Source of the DNA: [Clostridium] symbiosum
GTDB taxonomy: Bacteria > Bacillota > Clostridia > Lachnospirales > Lachnospiraceae
Assembly: GCA_021769625.1 (NCBI GenBank)
Contig: JAETSN010000018.1
Location: 1-64,000 of the forward strand
Length of the DNA: 64,000 nucleotides
Direction: 5' to 3'
In this document: one piece after another, positions 26,568-36,208 of the stretch
Layout: each line of letters begins with the position of its first letter
Position numbering within the stretch: position 1 is the stretch's first letter
Translations under genes and position numbers: made by a program
Notes under the pieces: model-generated
Seen by the model: only the letters and a program-made list of their open reading frames with translations
Databases searched by the model: none
Told to the model about the DNA's origin: nothing

Positions 26568-27887
26568 TTATTTTTTATGGAAGAGCGGCAGATAGTCCTT
26601 ATTCTGGTCAATGATATCATCCAGGATACAGCGGGCGATCTCTGCGGAGCCGACCAGCGGATGGATCGTGAGCGCCTGCAGCGCGGCATCGTGATCCCCC
26701 GTGACAGCAGCCTGGATTGTGAGCTGTTCATAGGCCTTGACGACCTGCAGAAGGCCGCGTATTTTCAGCGGGGTATGGCCGAGGGCGATAGGATGCGCCC
26801 CGCTCGCGTCAATCACACAGTTGCGCTCGATCACAGCGTCATAGGGAAGGTCCAGATTTGTCCCGGCGTTTCGAACGTTCACCGTCTGGATATCGCCCCT
26901 GTTATTATAGATGGAATCGATCAGGGAACACGCCGCATCGGAGTACCTGGCTCCTCCGCGCCCTGCAAGCTGCGGCGGTTTGATATTCAACTCGGGATCT
27001 TTGTACAGTTCAAAGAGTTCTTCTTCCACTTTTTTGACCACTTCACCGCGCACGCCCTTGCTTTCACAGGCACGCAGACAATCGTCGAGTATTTCCGGCT
27101 GCATATAGTAATATTTCAGGTAACTGACGGGAACCATGCCGAGGGATTTCAAAAATTCCGGGCGGTAATGGATTTCCGGGATGTTTGCCATGATCTCTTT
27201 TGCATTTTCATCGCAGATCAGATCCACTGCCTGCGCGGTGACATCTTTTCCGTGCAGAAGGACTTTCTGCGCCCAGACCAGATGGTTGATCCCGACAAAG
27301 TCACAGTAAATTTCGCTGCTGTCAACATGGAATTTGCTTGCCATATCATTTATCATATTGATGGGGCAGTTGCATAAACCGATGGCTTTGATATTTGTAT
27401 GGTTCAGAACAGCCTCGGTGAGAAGGCCGGAAGGGTTGGCAAAATTGATCAGCCATGCATCCGGGCACAGGCGCTCCATGTCGCGGCAGATATCTAATAT
27501 AACAGGAACGGTGCGCAGCGCGTTCGCAAATCCGCCTGCCCCTGTCGTTTCCTGACCGATCTTATGATATTTGAGGGGGATCTTTTCATCCCGGATGCGC
27601 GCGTCCAGGAGGCCTACGCGAAACTGTGTGGTGACGAAGTCCGCATCCTTCAGGGCTTCCTCGCGGTCAAAGGTAGCATGGACTTTCAGATCCGCGCCGC
27701 TTTTTTCCACCATGCGGGAAGCAAGCTTTGAGACGATCTCCAGTTTCTGGCGTCCCTCCTCGATATCGAGAAGATAAATATCTTTGACCGGAAGCGTCTG
27801 GCATCGGTTGATAAACCCTTCGATCAATTCGGGAGTGTAGCTGGAGCCGCCCCCGATCGTGGCAATTTTCAGACCATGTTCTGTCAT
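26568..27887 (-). CDS. Family 4 glycosidase, 6-phospho-beta-glucosidase type
   Basis: A 439-aa NAD+/Mn2+-dependent GH4 enzyme that cleaves phosphorylated disaccharides inside the cell. ATIGGGSSYTPELIEG is the NAD site. INFANPSG, GLCNCPIN (metal Cys) and GINHLVW (metal His) follow, and ARYSDAA carries the probable catalytic Tyr. The variant CNCPIN/GINHLVW is that of 6-phospho-beta-glucosidases rather than alpha-galactosidases. No PTS gene is nearby. It has its own promoter (27946-27974). Confidence 0.9.
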   Translation of the reverse strand: MTEHGLKIATIGGGSSYTPELIEGFINRCQTLPVKDIYLLDIEEGRQKLEIVSKLASRMVEKSGADLKVHATFDREEALKDADFVTTQFRVGLLDARIRDEKIPLKYHKIGQETTGAGGFANALRTVPVILDICRDMERLCPDAWLINFANPSGLLTEAVLNHTNIKAIGLCNCPINMINDMASKFHVDSSEIYCDFVGINHLVWAQKVLLHGKDVTAQAVDLICDENAKEIMANIPEIHYRPEFLKSLGMVPVSYLKYYYMQPEILDDCLRACESKGVRGEVVKKVEEELFELYKDPELNIKPPQLAGRGGARYSDAACSLIDSIYNNRGDIQTVNVRNAGTNLDLPYDAVIERNCVIDASGAHPIALGHTPLKIRGLLQVVKAYEQLTIQAAVTGDHDAALQALTIHPLVGSAEIARCILDDIIDQNKDYLPLFHKK

Positions 27888-27945
27888 AATTTAATCTCCG
27901 TTTCTTCTATTAATATAAACCAATAAAGCAATTAACAATATCAGG

Positions 27946-27974
27946 ATTATAGCATATAACCTGTATCATCACAA
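27946..27974 (-). promoter_or_regulatory. Promoter of the GH4 gene
   Basis: On the minus strand TTGTGA (27969-27974), 17-bp spacer, TATAAT (27946-27951). It lies about 60 bases upstream of the GH4 start codon. Confidence 0.65.
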
Positions 27975-28021
27975 TGCCATTTGGCGGTTAACGATAGCGG
28001 ACGCTGGTAAGCAAGAGAAAG

Positions 28022-28050
28022 TTGAAGGAACGGTGCGGACGTGCTATAAT
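28022..28050 (+). promoter_or_regulatory. Promoter of proA
   Basis: TTGAAG (28022-28027), 17-bp spacer, TATAAT (28045-28050), 30 bases before ATG 28080. Confidence 0.75.
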
Positions 28051-28079
28051 CGGTGGAGATAAGAAAGGAAAGAAAAACG

Positions 28080-29324
28080 ATGGATCTGGAATTATTATGT
28101 AAAAATGCCGCCGCCGTAAAATATGAGATGCAGACGTTGTCTGCTGAACAAAAGGATCAGGTTTTATCGCAGTGTGCGGATGCGCTTGTGGCAAAACAGG
28201 AAAAAATATTGAGTGCCAATGAAAGGGATATGCAGAAGGCAGTGGAAAAAGGCATGCCTTCCGGACTGCAGGACCGGCTTCGGCTGAGCAGCGCCCGTAT
28301 CGAGGGGATGGCGGAGGGCCTCAGGCAGATAGCCAAGCTGCCCGATCCTGTGAGTGAGATCATGGAGCAGTTTGACAGGCCGAACGGACTGCACATCGAA
28401 AAGTGCCGGGTGCCCATCGGGGTGATCGGTATCATCTACGAGGCGCGGCCCAACGTGACGGCGGATGCTTTCGGGCTTTGTTTTAAGACCGGCAATGTGG
28501 CGATCCTAAAAGGAGGGAGCGACGCCTTTTATTCCAATCAGATGATCGTGGAGGTGCTGCGCGGGGTGCTCATTGAAAATGGTATTTCCGCCGATGTGCT
28601 GACCATGATCGAAGATACGAGCCGTGAGACTGCCGCCGCCTTTATGAAGATGCACAAATATGTCAATCTTCTGATCCCCAGAGGGGGAGCAGGGCTGATC
28701 CGCAGCGTGGTGGAAAACAGCACGATCCCGGTGATCGAGACCGGAACCGGAAACTGTCACATCTATGTGGATGAGGAGGCGGACACAGATATGGCGGTCT
28801 CGGTGATCGTCAATGCGAAGACCCAGCGGATCGGCGTCTGCAATGCCTGTGAATCGCTGGTGATCCACGAAAAGATCAAGGATGCACTGCTGCCGAAGCT
28901 GGCAGAAAAGCTGCGGGAGAGCCGGGTGGAGATCAGAGGCGACGAACAGGTCTGCGCCGTTTTGGAGGATTGCGTTCCCGCCACGGAGGAGGATTACGGA
29001 ACGGAATATCTGGACTACATTCTCTCGATGAAAACGGTGGGCAGCACAGAGGAGGCGATCGCCCACATCAACCGCTATAATACTGGGCATTCCGAGGCAA
29101 TCATCACGAAAAATGAAGCCCATGCAAAGCAGTTTTTGCGGGAGGTGGACGCCGCCTGCGTCTATGTGAATGCTTCCACAAGGTTTACAGACGGTTTTGA
29201 ATTCGGCTTCGGGGCGGAGATCGGCATCAGCACCCAGATGCTCCATGCGAGGGGACCGATGGGGCTGAAGGAACTGACAAGCTACAAATACCTGATCTAC
29301 GGAAACGGGCAGATACGGGGCTGA
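28080..29324 (+). CDS. proA: Glutamate-5-semialdehyde dehydrogenase (gamma-glutamyl phosphate reductase)
   Basis: A 414-aa NADPH-dependent enzyme for the second step of proline synthesis. Features: [17 protein letters not shown], the catalytic Cys in [13 protein letters not shown], and [21 protein letters not shown] (split across the C-terminal domain). Its length is close to E. coli ProA (417). ATG 28080 has AAAGGA upstream and sits at a normal distance from the promoter. It is separated from proB by about 3.3 kb, including a convergent gene. Confidence 0.95.
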   Translation: MDLELLCKNAAAVKYEMQTLSAEQKDQVLSQCADALVAKQEKILSANERDMQKAVEKGMPSGLQDRLRLSSARIEGMAEGLRQIAKLPDPVSEIMEQFDRPNGLHIEKCRVPIGVIGIIYEARPNVTADAFGLCFKTGNVAILKGGSDAFYSNQMIVEVLRGVLIENGISADVLTMIEDTSRETAAAFMKMHKYVNLLIPRGGAGLIRSVVENSTIPVIETGTGNCHIYVDEEADTDMAVSVIVNAKTQRIGVCNACESLVIHEKIKDALLPKLAEKLRESRVEIRGDEQVCAVLEDCVPATEEDYGTEYLDYILSMKTVGSTEEAIAHINRYNTGHSEAIITKNEAHAKQFLREVDAACVYVNASTRFTDGFEFGFGAEIGISTQMLHARGPMGLKELTSYKYLIYGNGQIRG

Positions 29325-29331
29325 CAACGAC

Positions 29332-30105
29332 ATGGAAAATAGAAGATATCCTCTGGAAGACATGGAGGAAAACAGACGTTATTTCGGGGAGATCACGGAC
29401 CTTCTTTTGTCCCGGGAGAAGGAGGAAAACGGCTTCGGTACATTGCAGGAGAAGACGATCCATGAGGTGATCAAGGATTTTTACTGTTATGACCACGACT
29501 TTCAGGAGCAGAAAAGAGGGCGCTACATAGCGGATATTGCGGTGGGCGATGATATCTGGGAGATTCAGACAAGAGCGTTCAACAAACTGCGCGGAAAACT
29601 GGATGCTTTTTTAAAAAAGTATCATGTCACCGTGATCTATCCTGTGGCAGTGGAGAAAAAAATATACTGGCTGGATCAGGAGACCGGCGCCATCACCGGC
29701 GGCAGGCGTTCCCCGCGCAGGGGAAACGCCTATGATGTATTTTGGGAGTTGTACAAGATCCGTCCTTATCTCGTGGATCCAAACCTGTCCATCCATGTTT
29801 TTTTGATGGATATGGAGGAATATAAACTGTTGAATGGCTGGAGCAGAGATAAGAAGCGAGGGGCCTCGCGCTATGACCGTCTGCCGGGGAAGCTGAAAGA
29901 TATCGTCCGGCTGGAGACGAAAAAAGACTACAGGTACTTTCTGCCGGATAGCCTGCCGGAGGAATTCACATCCCAGGATCTGGCAAAATGCGCCCGCATC
30001 CCCAGAGATACGGCGCAGACCTGCCTTTTGATCCTGCGGGATCTGGAAGTGGTGGAGCTGGTCGGGAAGCAGGGACGGGCGAATTTACATCGGATTTTGA
30101 GATGA
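29332..30105 (+). CDS. Unknown protein with possible nuclease core and C-terminal winged helix
   Basis: A 257-aa protein starting 7 bases after proA. Residues 38-100 contain HEVIKDFYCYD, RYIADIAVGDDIWEIQTR and KLDAFLKKYHVTVIYPV, an arrangement (Asp ... Glu-x-Gln, then helix and strand) that recalls PD-(D/E)XK folds. The C-terminal 50 residues (FTSQDLAKCARIPRDTAQ, ILRDLEVVELVGKQG) look like a winged helix. I do not recognise a named family; the fold calls are inference from pattern. Confidence 0.6.
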   Translation: MENRRYPLEDMEENRRYFGEITDLLLSREKEENGFGTLQEKTIHEVIKDFYCYDHDFQEQKRGRYIADIAVGDDIWEIQTRAFNKLRGKLDAFLKKYHVTVIYPVAVEKKIYWLDQETGAITGGRRSPRRGNAYDVFWELYKIRPYLVDPNLSIHVFLMDMEEYKLLNGWSRDKKRGASRYDRLPGKLKDIVRLETKKDYRYFLPDSLPEEFTSQDLAKCARIPRDTAQTCLLILRDLEVVELVGKQGRANLHRILR

Positions 30106-30141
30106 TTTCGGAAAAAATATGAGTTACATGGAGGAAAGCAG

Positions 30142-30720
30142 ATGAATTACATAGAGGAGTTAAAACAGTACCGTCCCCGCAGTGAGCAGGAGGCAGCCGA
30201 CCGAGAGATGATCCTGCGCTACATCGAGGCTTTTCCCGATACGATCCTCACAAGGGAAAACGGCTTTGCCCATATGACAGGTTCCTCCATGATCTTCAAC
30301 AAAGAGCGGGACAAGGTTTTGATGGCCTATCACAATATCTATCGTTCCTGGTCCTGGACCGGCGGGCATGCGGACGGCGAGGAGGACATGCTTCTTGTCG
30401 CCGAAAAGGAGGCGAAAGAGGAAACGGGAGTCGAGACGCTGAGAGTATTGGGCAAAAAGGCGGAGAATGGGTTTCTATCAGCGGTGGATGTGCTGCCGGT
30501 CTGGGGGCACGTGAAAAGAGGGCGGTATATCACCTCCCATCTGCACCTGAATCTGAGCTATCTGTTTGAGGCGGAGGAAAAGGAGATACTGCATATCAAA
30601 GAGGACGAAAATTCGCAGGTGGCATGGCTGCCGGTCTCGGAAATAAAGACAAAGGTGACGGAGCCGGATATGATCCCCGTCTATGAAAAGCTGATCCGGT
30701 TGGGGCAGGAAATCGGATAG
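30142..30720 (+). CDS. Nudix hydrolase
   Basis: A 192-aa protein with the Nudix box GGHADGEEDMLLVAEKEAKEETG, given here as GGHADGEED then KEAKEETG, with Lys in place of the usual Arg before Glu. An N-terminal extension of about 45 residues precedes the domain, as in IDI-like or ADP-ribose-type members. It hydrolyses a nucleoside-diphosphate-linked substrate of unknown identity. It follows the unknown gene by about 35 bases with a GGAGGAAAG ribosome site. Confidence 0.85.
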   Translation: MNYIEELKQYRPRSEQEAADREMILRYIEAFPDTILTRENGFAHMTGSSMIFNKERDKVLMAYHNIYRSWSWTGGHADGEEDMLLVAEKEAKEETGVETLRVLGKKAENGFLSAVDVLPVWGHVKRGRYITSHLHLNLSYLFEAEEKEILHIKEDENSQVAWLPVSEIKTKVTEPDMIPVYEKLIRLGQEIG

Positions 30721-30763
30721 ATGATCAGGCTTACCTCATTTCATTGGCATCATAGTCAGCAGA

Positions 30764-30807
30764 TAAGAACATAAAATGCTGAAGGAGCCCTTTGAAAAAC
30801 GCCGGCA
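30764..30807. repeat. Half copy of the palindromic element
   Basis: TAAGAACATAAAAT (30764-30777) and, after four different bases, a 26-nt match from AAGGAGCCCTTTG to AACGCCGGCA (30782-30807). Both match the right half of copy 1 on the opposite strand. The second half is absent, so it cannot form the outer stem. It lies between the convergent Nudix and lipid-kinase genes. Confidence 0.75.
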
Positions 30808-30819
30808 TCGGTTTTGGCC

Positions 30820-31749
30820 TTACAGCAGCATGAAAAAAGCGTCTTTCTTACAGGAGACGGCAATGCGTTGTTCCTTCCTTGTGACTTCCCCGTCCGTATG
30901 TACCCAGAGCGGCGCGGCGGACTCTATTACGATATCTTTGGCGGTATATGGTGTGATTCCCTGAAATCGATAGTGTTTCCCGTAAAATGCGGTGGGCAGG
31001 GCGAAGAGGATCAGAGATTTCGGGATATCCCCGACGGCGCAGAGGTTTACAATGCCGTCATGGGCATCGGCTTTCGGCGCAAACATAAAGCCGCCGCCCT
31101 CGTAGCGGTGCAGCATACAGGCGATAAAAAGTATATTGCCGATATCGACAGGTGTTCCATGATCCAGAGTGAGTTTTCCGGATGCCGATCCCGCTGCAAA
31201 CAATATCTTCAGGGCGATCACAAGGTAGATCAGTTTGCCGAGCCCTATCTTATTCAGCGTGTTTTTCAGGGAGGAGCGTCCCACTTTTTCACAGACGGCG
31301 GCGTCATATCCGATGCCGCAGCTCACAAGAAAACGGCGTATTTCACCGTCAGAATAAGTTACAATGCCTAAATCCATAGGCGTGGGTGTGCCTGTGTGCA
31401 GAATCCGGTGCAGCGCGTCAAGCGGCTTTTTCGGTATGTTCAGATCCCTTGCCAGATCATTGCTGGAACCTGTGGGAATGTAACCCAGAACAAGGCGGGA
31501 GGGATCTTCGATGCCCTGCAGGGTTTCATTGACCGTGCCGTCCCCGCCCAGAACAATGATCTGCAGAGGCGCATCGTTCCCGGCTACTGCCGAGATCTTT
31601 TTTGCGATCCTGATCACATCCCCCGGTTTTTCGGAAAGATAACTGCGATAAGGAACCTGCTCTTTTACCAGAGCGGGCTCGATCTGCTTTTTCCATATGT
31701 CCCGTCCTTTACCGGAGCGGGAAGCGGGGTTGACAATGATGTGATACAT
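30820..31749 (-). CDS. Diacylglycerol kinase family lipid kinase
   Basis: A 309-aa soluble lipid kinase of the YegS/DgkB type. Motifs: IVNPASRSGKG at the N-terminus, VLGGDGTVNE (nucleotide loop) and GYIPTGSSNDLARDL. It phosphorylates diacylglycerol or a related lipid at the membrane. ATG 31749 was chosen because GAGGA lies 6 bases upstream on that strand; the frame is open 19 codons further up to 31806. Confidence 0.88.
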   Translation of the reverse strand: MYHIIVNPASRSGKGRDIWKKQIEPALVKEQVPYRSYLSEKPGDVIRIAKKISAVAGNDAPLQIIVLGGDGTVNETLQGIEDPSRLVLGYIPTGSSNDLARDLNIPKKPLDALHRILHTGTPTPMDLGIVTYSDGEIRRFLVSCGIGYDAAVCEKVGRSSLKNTLNKIGLGKLIYLVIALKILFAAGSASGKLTLDHGTPVDIGNILFIACMLHRYEGGGFMFAPKADAHDGIVNLCAVGDIPKSLILFALPTAFYGKHYRFQGITPYTAKDIVIESAAPLWVHTDGEVTRKEQRIAVSCKKDAFFMLL

Positions 31750-31909
31750 AGCGGTCCTCGTCTTTCGTGCTGTGATATCGACAGCTATCATACCGGTTCG
31801 GAGCAAAGCGAAATTGTCATAAAAATACTATGTTCGGCTGCGGACACGGTCTAATGAGCGTCAGCCTATTTTATCACTGAAAAGCAAAAAAGTAAACGAA
31901 TGTCTTTCC

Positions 31910-31938
31910 TTGTAAAAAAACAAAAAATAAAGTATAAT
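31910..31938 (+). promoter_or_regulatory. Promoter of the miaB-mutS group
   Basis: TTGTAA (31910-31915), 17-bp A-rich spacer, TATAAT (31933-31938), 40 bases before ATG 31978. Confidence 0.7.
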
Positions 31939-31977
31939 CAACTCTGCGGACAAAATATATTGATGAAAGAGGTAATC

Positions 31978-33456
31978 ATGTATCAGGAGATCGATTTAGA
32001 CAAAATAGATATCCGTTTATGCCCGCCCGCCGAGGAACCTGCCCGCCAGTATTACTTTATGGCGAAATGCCGGGAACTGGTTCGGGAGTTTGAGAGGGAA
32101 AACGGACGCCGCCCGACTGCGTTTACCCAGACATTCGGCTGTCAGATGAATGCCCGGGACTCGGAAAAGCTGTCGGGGATCTTAAAGACAGCAGGTTTTG
32201 CCGAGGCGGATTCGGAGGAAGCGGATTTTGTGATCTACAATACCTGCACCGTGCGGGATAACGCAAACCAGCGTGTTTTCGGAAGGCTTGGCGTTCTAAA
32301 CGGTTATAAAAAGAAAAATCCGCTGATGAAGGTAGCGCTCTGCGGCTGCATGATGCAGGAAGATCTGGTCATTCAGAAGCTGCAGAAAAGCTACAGCTTT
32401 GTGGATCTTGTCTTCGGCACACATAATCTGTACAAATTTGCCGAGCTTTTATACCGGTGTTATACGGAAAAAGGCATGCTGGTAGATATCTGGGAGGATA
32501 CGGACCAGATCGTGGAGGATCTGCCGGTGGAGAGAAAATATCCGTTTAAGTCCGGCGTGAATATCATGTTCGGCTGCAATAATTTCTGCAGCTACTGTAT
32601 CGTGCCCTATGTGCGGGGGCGGGAGCGTTCGAGAGCCCCCGAGGAGATCCTGCAGGAGGTCAGAAATCTTGCGGCGGACGGCGTAAAAGAGGTCATGCTG
32701 CTCGGCCAGAACGTCAATTCCTACGGAAAAGAACCGAAGGGCACGGAATTTATGACTTTTCCGGAATTGCTCCGGGAGGTGGAAAAGATCGATGGGATCG
32801 AGCGGATCCGTTTTATGACCTCCCATCCGAAGGACTTATCCGATGAACTGATACAGGTGATGAAAGAATCGAAAAAAATCTGCCGGCATCTGCATCTGCC
32901 GCTGCAGTCCGGTTCCACAAAGATCCTTCAGAAGATGAACCGGCGTTACACAAAGGAATCCTACCTGGCGCTGGCGGAAAAGATCCGGCGGGAGATGCCG
33001 GATATTTCCCTGACGACGGATATCATTGTCGGTTTTCCGGGAGAGACGAAGGAGGATGTGGACGATACGATAGATGTGATCCGGAAAGTGCAGTTTGACA
33101 ATGCCTTTACCTTTGTGTACTCGAAAAGGACAGGCACGCCGGCTGCCGCCATGGAACAGGTGCCGGAAGACGAAGTGCGGGAAAATTTCGACAGGGTGCT
33201 CGCCTGTGTGCAGGAGACGGCGAGAGCGCGCGTAAAGCGGTTTGAAGGGCAGACGCTCCCTGTTCTGGTGGAGGAGGTCAACGAGCAGGACGCTTCTTTG
33301 GTGACAGGAAGGCTGTCTGGCAATACGGTGGTGCATTTTGCCGGGGACAGTTCCCTGATCGGCCAGATCGTGGATGTGAAGCTCAAGAGATGTGAGGGAT
33401 TTTATTATATCGGCGAACCGATGTTATTAAACACCGGACGCCGGTTTGCAGGCTGA
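31978..33456 (+). CDS. miaB: tRNA-2-methylthio-N6-dimethylallyladenosine synthase
   Basis: A 492-aa radical-SAM methylthiotransferase that modifies A37 of tRNAs. The N-terminal cluster uses Cys55 (TFGCQMNARD), Cys90 (YNTCTVRDNA) and Cys124 (LCGCMMQ). The radical-SAM cluster is Cys200, Cys204 and Cys207 in GCNNFCSYCIVPYVRG. A TRAM domain ends the protein. ATG 31978 has AGAGGT 5 bases upstream; the longer frame from 31900 begins before the -10 box. It leads into mutS 15 bases later. miaA, which makes its substrate, lies at 40415. Confidence 0.95.
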   Translation: MYQEIDLDKIDIRLCPPAEEPARQYYFMAKCRELVREFERENGRRPTAFTQTFGCQMNARDSEKLSGILKTAGFAEADSEEADFVIYNTCTVRDNANQRVFGRLGVLNGYKKKNPLMKVALCGCMMQEDLVIQKLQKSYSFVDLVFGTHNLYKFAELLYRCYTEKGMLVDIWEDTDQIVEDLPVERKYPFKSGVNIMFGCNNFCSYCIVPYVRGRERSRAPEEILQEVRNLAADGVKEVMLLGQNVNSYGKEPKGTEFMTFPELLREVEKIDGIERIRFMTSHPKDLSDELIQVMKESKKICRHLHLPLQSGSTKILQKMNRRYTKESYLALAEKIRREMPDISLTTDIIVGFPGETKEDVDDTIDVIRKVQFDNAFTFVYSKRTGTPAAAMEQVPEDEVRENFDRVLACVQETARARVKRFEGQTLPVLVEEVNEQDASLVTGRLSGNTVVHFAGDSSLIGQIVDVKLKRCEGFYYIGEPMLLNTGRRFAG

Positions 33457-33471
33457 TTCAGAGGAGGAAAC

Positions 33472-36156
33472 ATGGCTGAAAATGCTAAAGAACTGACAGA
33501 GAAAGAATTATCGGAACTGACGCCGATGATGCAGCATTATCTGCAGACAAAGGATCAGTATCCGGGCTGTATTTTGTTTTACAGGCTGGGCGATTTTTAT
33601 GAGATGTTTTTCGAGGACGCGGTCACCGTGTCGCGGGAGCTGGAGATCACGCTGACGGGGAAGAGCTGCGGCCTTGAGGAGCGGGCGCCTATGTGCGGCG
33701 TGCCCTACCACGCGGTGGACACCTATCTGAACAGGCTGATCGAGAAGGGCTACAAGGTGGCGATCTGTGAGCAGGTGGAGGATCCGAAGCTGGCGAAGGG
33801 TATGGTAAAGCGGGAAGTGACGCGGATCGTCACGCCGGGGACAAACCTGAATATCCAGTCCCTGGAGGAATCCCGCAATAATTTCCTGATGAGTATCGCT
33901 TATTTTCCCGGCAGGATCGGTGTCTCGGTTGCCGATATCTCTACCGGGGATTACTATGTAACAGAACTGGAAGACAACAATAAACTGCTGGATGAAATCA
34001 GCAAATATGCGCCGTCGGAGATCATCTGCAACGATGCGTTTCTGGTTTCCGGCCTTTCCATAGAGGATATGAGGAACCGCCTGCGAATCGCGGTCAATGT
34101 GCTGGAAGCCCACTATTACGACGAGGATGGGGCAAAAAAGCAGCTGAAAAAGCATTTCAAAGTGGCAGGACTGACAGGGCTTGGCATTGAGGATTTTCCG
34201 GTGGGAATCCTGGCGGCGGGAGCGCTGCTACGGTATCTGTATGAGACGCAGAAATCCTCCATGAGCAACATCACCCACATTTATCCCTATCTGACCAGTA
34301 AGTTTATGCTGCTGGATTCCGCCACAAGGAGGAATCTGGAACTGGCGGAAACCCTGCGGGAGAAGCAGAAAAGAGGGTCGCTCCTGTGGGTGCTCGACAA
34401 GACAAAGACCGCCATGGGGGCGAGGATGTTGCGCAGTTATATCGAACAGCCGCTGATCGATAAGCAGCAGATCGAAGCGCGGTTAGATGCGGTGGAGGAG
34501 CTGACAAAGGACGCTATCAGCAGGGACGAGATCAGAGAGTATCTGAACCCGGTCTACGATCTGGAGCGGCTCCTCGGAAAGATCAGCTACCAGTCCGCCA
34601 ATCCAAGAGACCTGATCGCTTTCCGGAATTCCCTCGGCATGATGAAACCGATCAAAACAGTGCTGGAGTCTTTTCAGAAAGAGCTGCTCAAGGAGATCCG
34701 GGAGGAGATCGATCCGTTGGAGGATCTGTTTTCCCTGATCGACGCGGCGATAGAGGAAGATCCGCCGATCCTTGTGCGGGAGGGCGGCATCATCAAGGAC
34801 GGGTTCGACGAGACCATAGATTCCCTGCGCAAAGCGAAAACGGAGGGGAAGAACTGGCTGGCGGCGCTGGAGGAGGAGGACAGGAACCGTACCGGTATTA
34901 AAAATCTGAAGATCAAATATAATAAAGTGTTCGGTTATTATTTTGAGGTGACCAATTCCTTCAGAAATCTGGTGCCGGAAGATTATGTGCGCAAGCAGAC
35001 GCTGGCAAATGCGGAACGTTATACCACCCCCCGGCTGAAGGAGCTGGAGGATACGATACTGAATGCGGAGGATAAACTTTCCACGCTGGAATATGACCTG
35101 TTCTGTAAGATACGGGATACCATCGGCGGGGAGATCGAGCGGATCCAAAAGACGGCAAAAGCTGTGGCAAGGCTGGATGTATTCGCCTCGCTCTCCCTTG
35201 TGTCGGAACGGTATCACTATGTGCGGCCCGAGATCAATGAAAAGGGGCTGATTCATATCAAGGATGGGCGGCATCCGGTGGTGGAGCAGGTGATGGGAAA
35301 TGACATGTTTGTCACAAACGATACCTATCTGGACAATGACAAGCGGCTGATCGCCGTGATCACCGGTCCTAATATGGCGGGAAAATCCACCTATATGCGG
35401 CAGACGGCGCTGATCGTGCTGATGGCGCAGATCGGCAGTTTTGTTCCCGCGAAATCTGCGCAGATCGGGCTGGTGGACCGGATCTTTACAAGGGTCGGGG
35501 CATCCGACGATCTGGCGAGCGGCCAGAGTACCTTTATGGTGGAGATGAACGAGGTGGCGAATATTCTGCGGAACGCCACAAAGAACAGCCTGCTCATCCT
35601 GGACGAGATCGGCAGGGGGACGTCCACCTTCGACGGGCTGTCCATCGCCTGGGCGGTGATCGAACATATCAGCAACCGAAAGCTTCTCGGCGCAAAGACA
35701 CTTTTTGCAACGCACTATCACGAATTGACGGAGCTGGAGGGAAAGATCAACAATGTCAATAACTACTGTATTGCCGTGAAAGAGAAGGGGGACGACATCG
35801 TGTTCCTTCGAAAGATCATCAAGGGCGGCGCGGATAAGAGCTACGGCATCCAGGTGGCGAAGCTGGCGGGCGTGCCGGATATGGTGATCGACCGGGCGAA
35901 GGAGATCGCGGCGCAGCTCGACGAGAATGATATCACCGAGAAGGTGCAGAGCATCGCGGTGGATACAAAGACGGACAATAAGAAGATGCAGACCTATGAT
36001 GAGGTGGATCTGCAGCAGTTCTCGCTCTTTGATACGGTGAAGGACGAGGATGTACTGCAGGAACTGATGGAGGCGGATGTGATGAACATGACGCCGGTGG
36101 ATGCGATGAACACGCTGTACCGGCTGCAGAGTAAGCTGAAGAATCGGTGGAAATAG
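33472..36156 (+). CDS. mutS: DNA mismatch repair protein MutS
   Basis: An 894-aa mismatch sensor. The N-terminal mismatch-binding motif YRLGDFYEMFFEDA holds the Phe-x-Glu wedge. Connector, lever and clamp domains follow. Walker A GPNMAGKST is at 632-640 and Walker B in ILDEIGRGTSTFDG. A C-terminal tail (about 800-894) is longer than the bare ATPase core. It starts 15 bases after miaB and is followed by a flavoprotein gene and mutL. Confidence 0.97.
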   Translation: MAENAKELTEKELSELTPMMQHYLQTKDQYPGCILFYRLGDFYEMFFEDAVTVSRELEITLTGKSCGLEERAPMCGVPYHAVDTYLNRLIEKGYKVAICEQVEDPKLAKGMVKREVTRIVTPGTNLNIQSLEESRNNFLMSIAYFPGRIGVSVADISTGDYYVTELEDNNKLLDEISKYAPSEIICNDAFLVSGLSIEDMRNRLRIAVNVLEAHYYDEDGAKKQLKKHFKVAGLTGLGIEDFPVGILAAGALLRYLYETQKSSMSNITHIYPYLTSKFMLLDSATRRNLELAETLREKQKRGSLLWVLDKTKTAMGARMLRSYIEQPLIDKQQIEARLDAVEELTKDAISRDEIREYLNPVYDLERLLGKISYQSANPRDLIAFRNSLGMMKPIKTVLESFQKELLKEIREEIDPLEDLFSLIDAAIEEDPPILVREGGIIKDGFDETIDSLRKAKTEGKNWLAALEEEDRNRTGIKNLKIKYNKVFGYYFEVTNSFRNLVPEDYVRKQTLANAERYTTPRLKELEDTILNAEDKLSTLEYDLFCKIRDTIGGEIERIQKTAKAVARLDVFASLSLVSERYHYVRPEINEKGLIHIKDGRHPVVEQVMGNDMFVTNDTYLDNDKRLIAVITGPNMAGKSTYMRQTALIVLMAQIGSFVPAKSAQIGLVDRIFTRVGASDDLASGQSTFMVEMNEVANILRNATKNSLLILDEIGRGTSTFDGLSIAWAVIEHISNRKLLGAKTLFATHYHELTELEGKINNVNNYCIAVKEKGDDIVFLRKIIKGGADKSYGIQVAKLAGVPDMVIDRAKEIAAQLDENDITEKVQSIAVDTKTDNKKMQTYDEVDLQQFSLFDTVKDEDVLQELMEADVMNMTPVDAMNTLYRLQSKLKNRWK

Positions 36157-36208
36157 TACCACCGGACGCCGGGATAGAAATTTAGAACAGAAATGGAGGA
36201 TTAGTATA

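Noticed and set aside
34483-36162. A 559-codon open frame on the minus strand
   Set aside because: It is antisense to mutS, whose motifs are complete. Long open antisense frames arise from codon bias; no family motif is seen.
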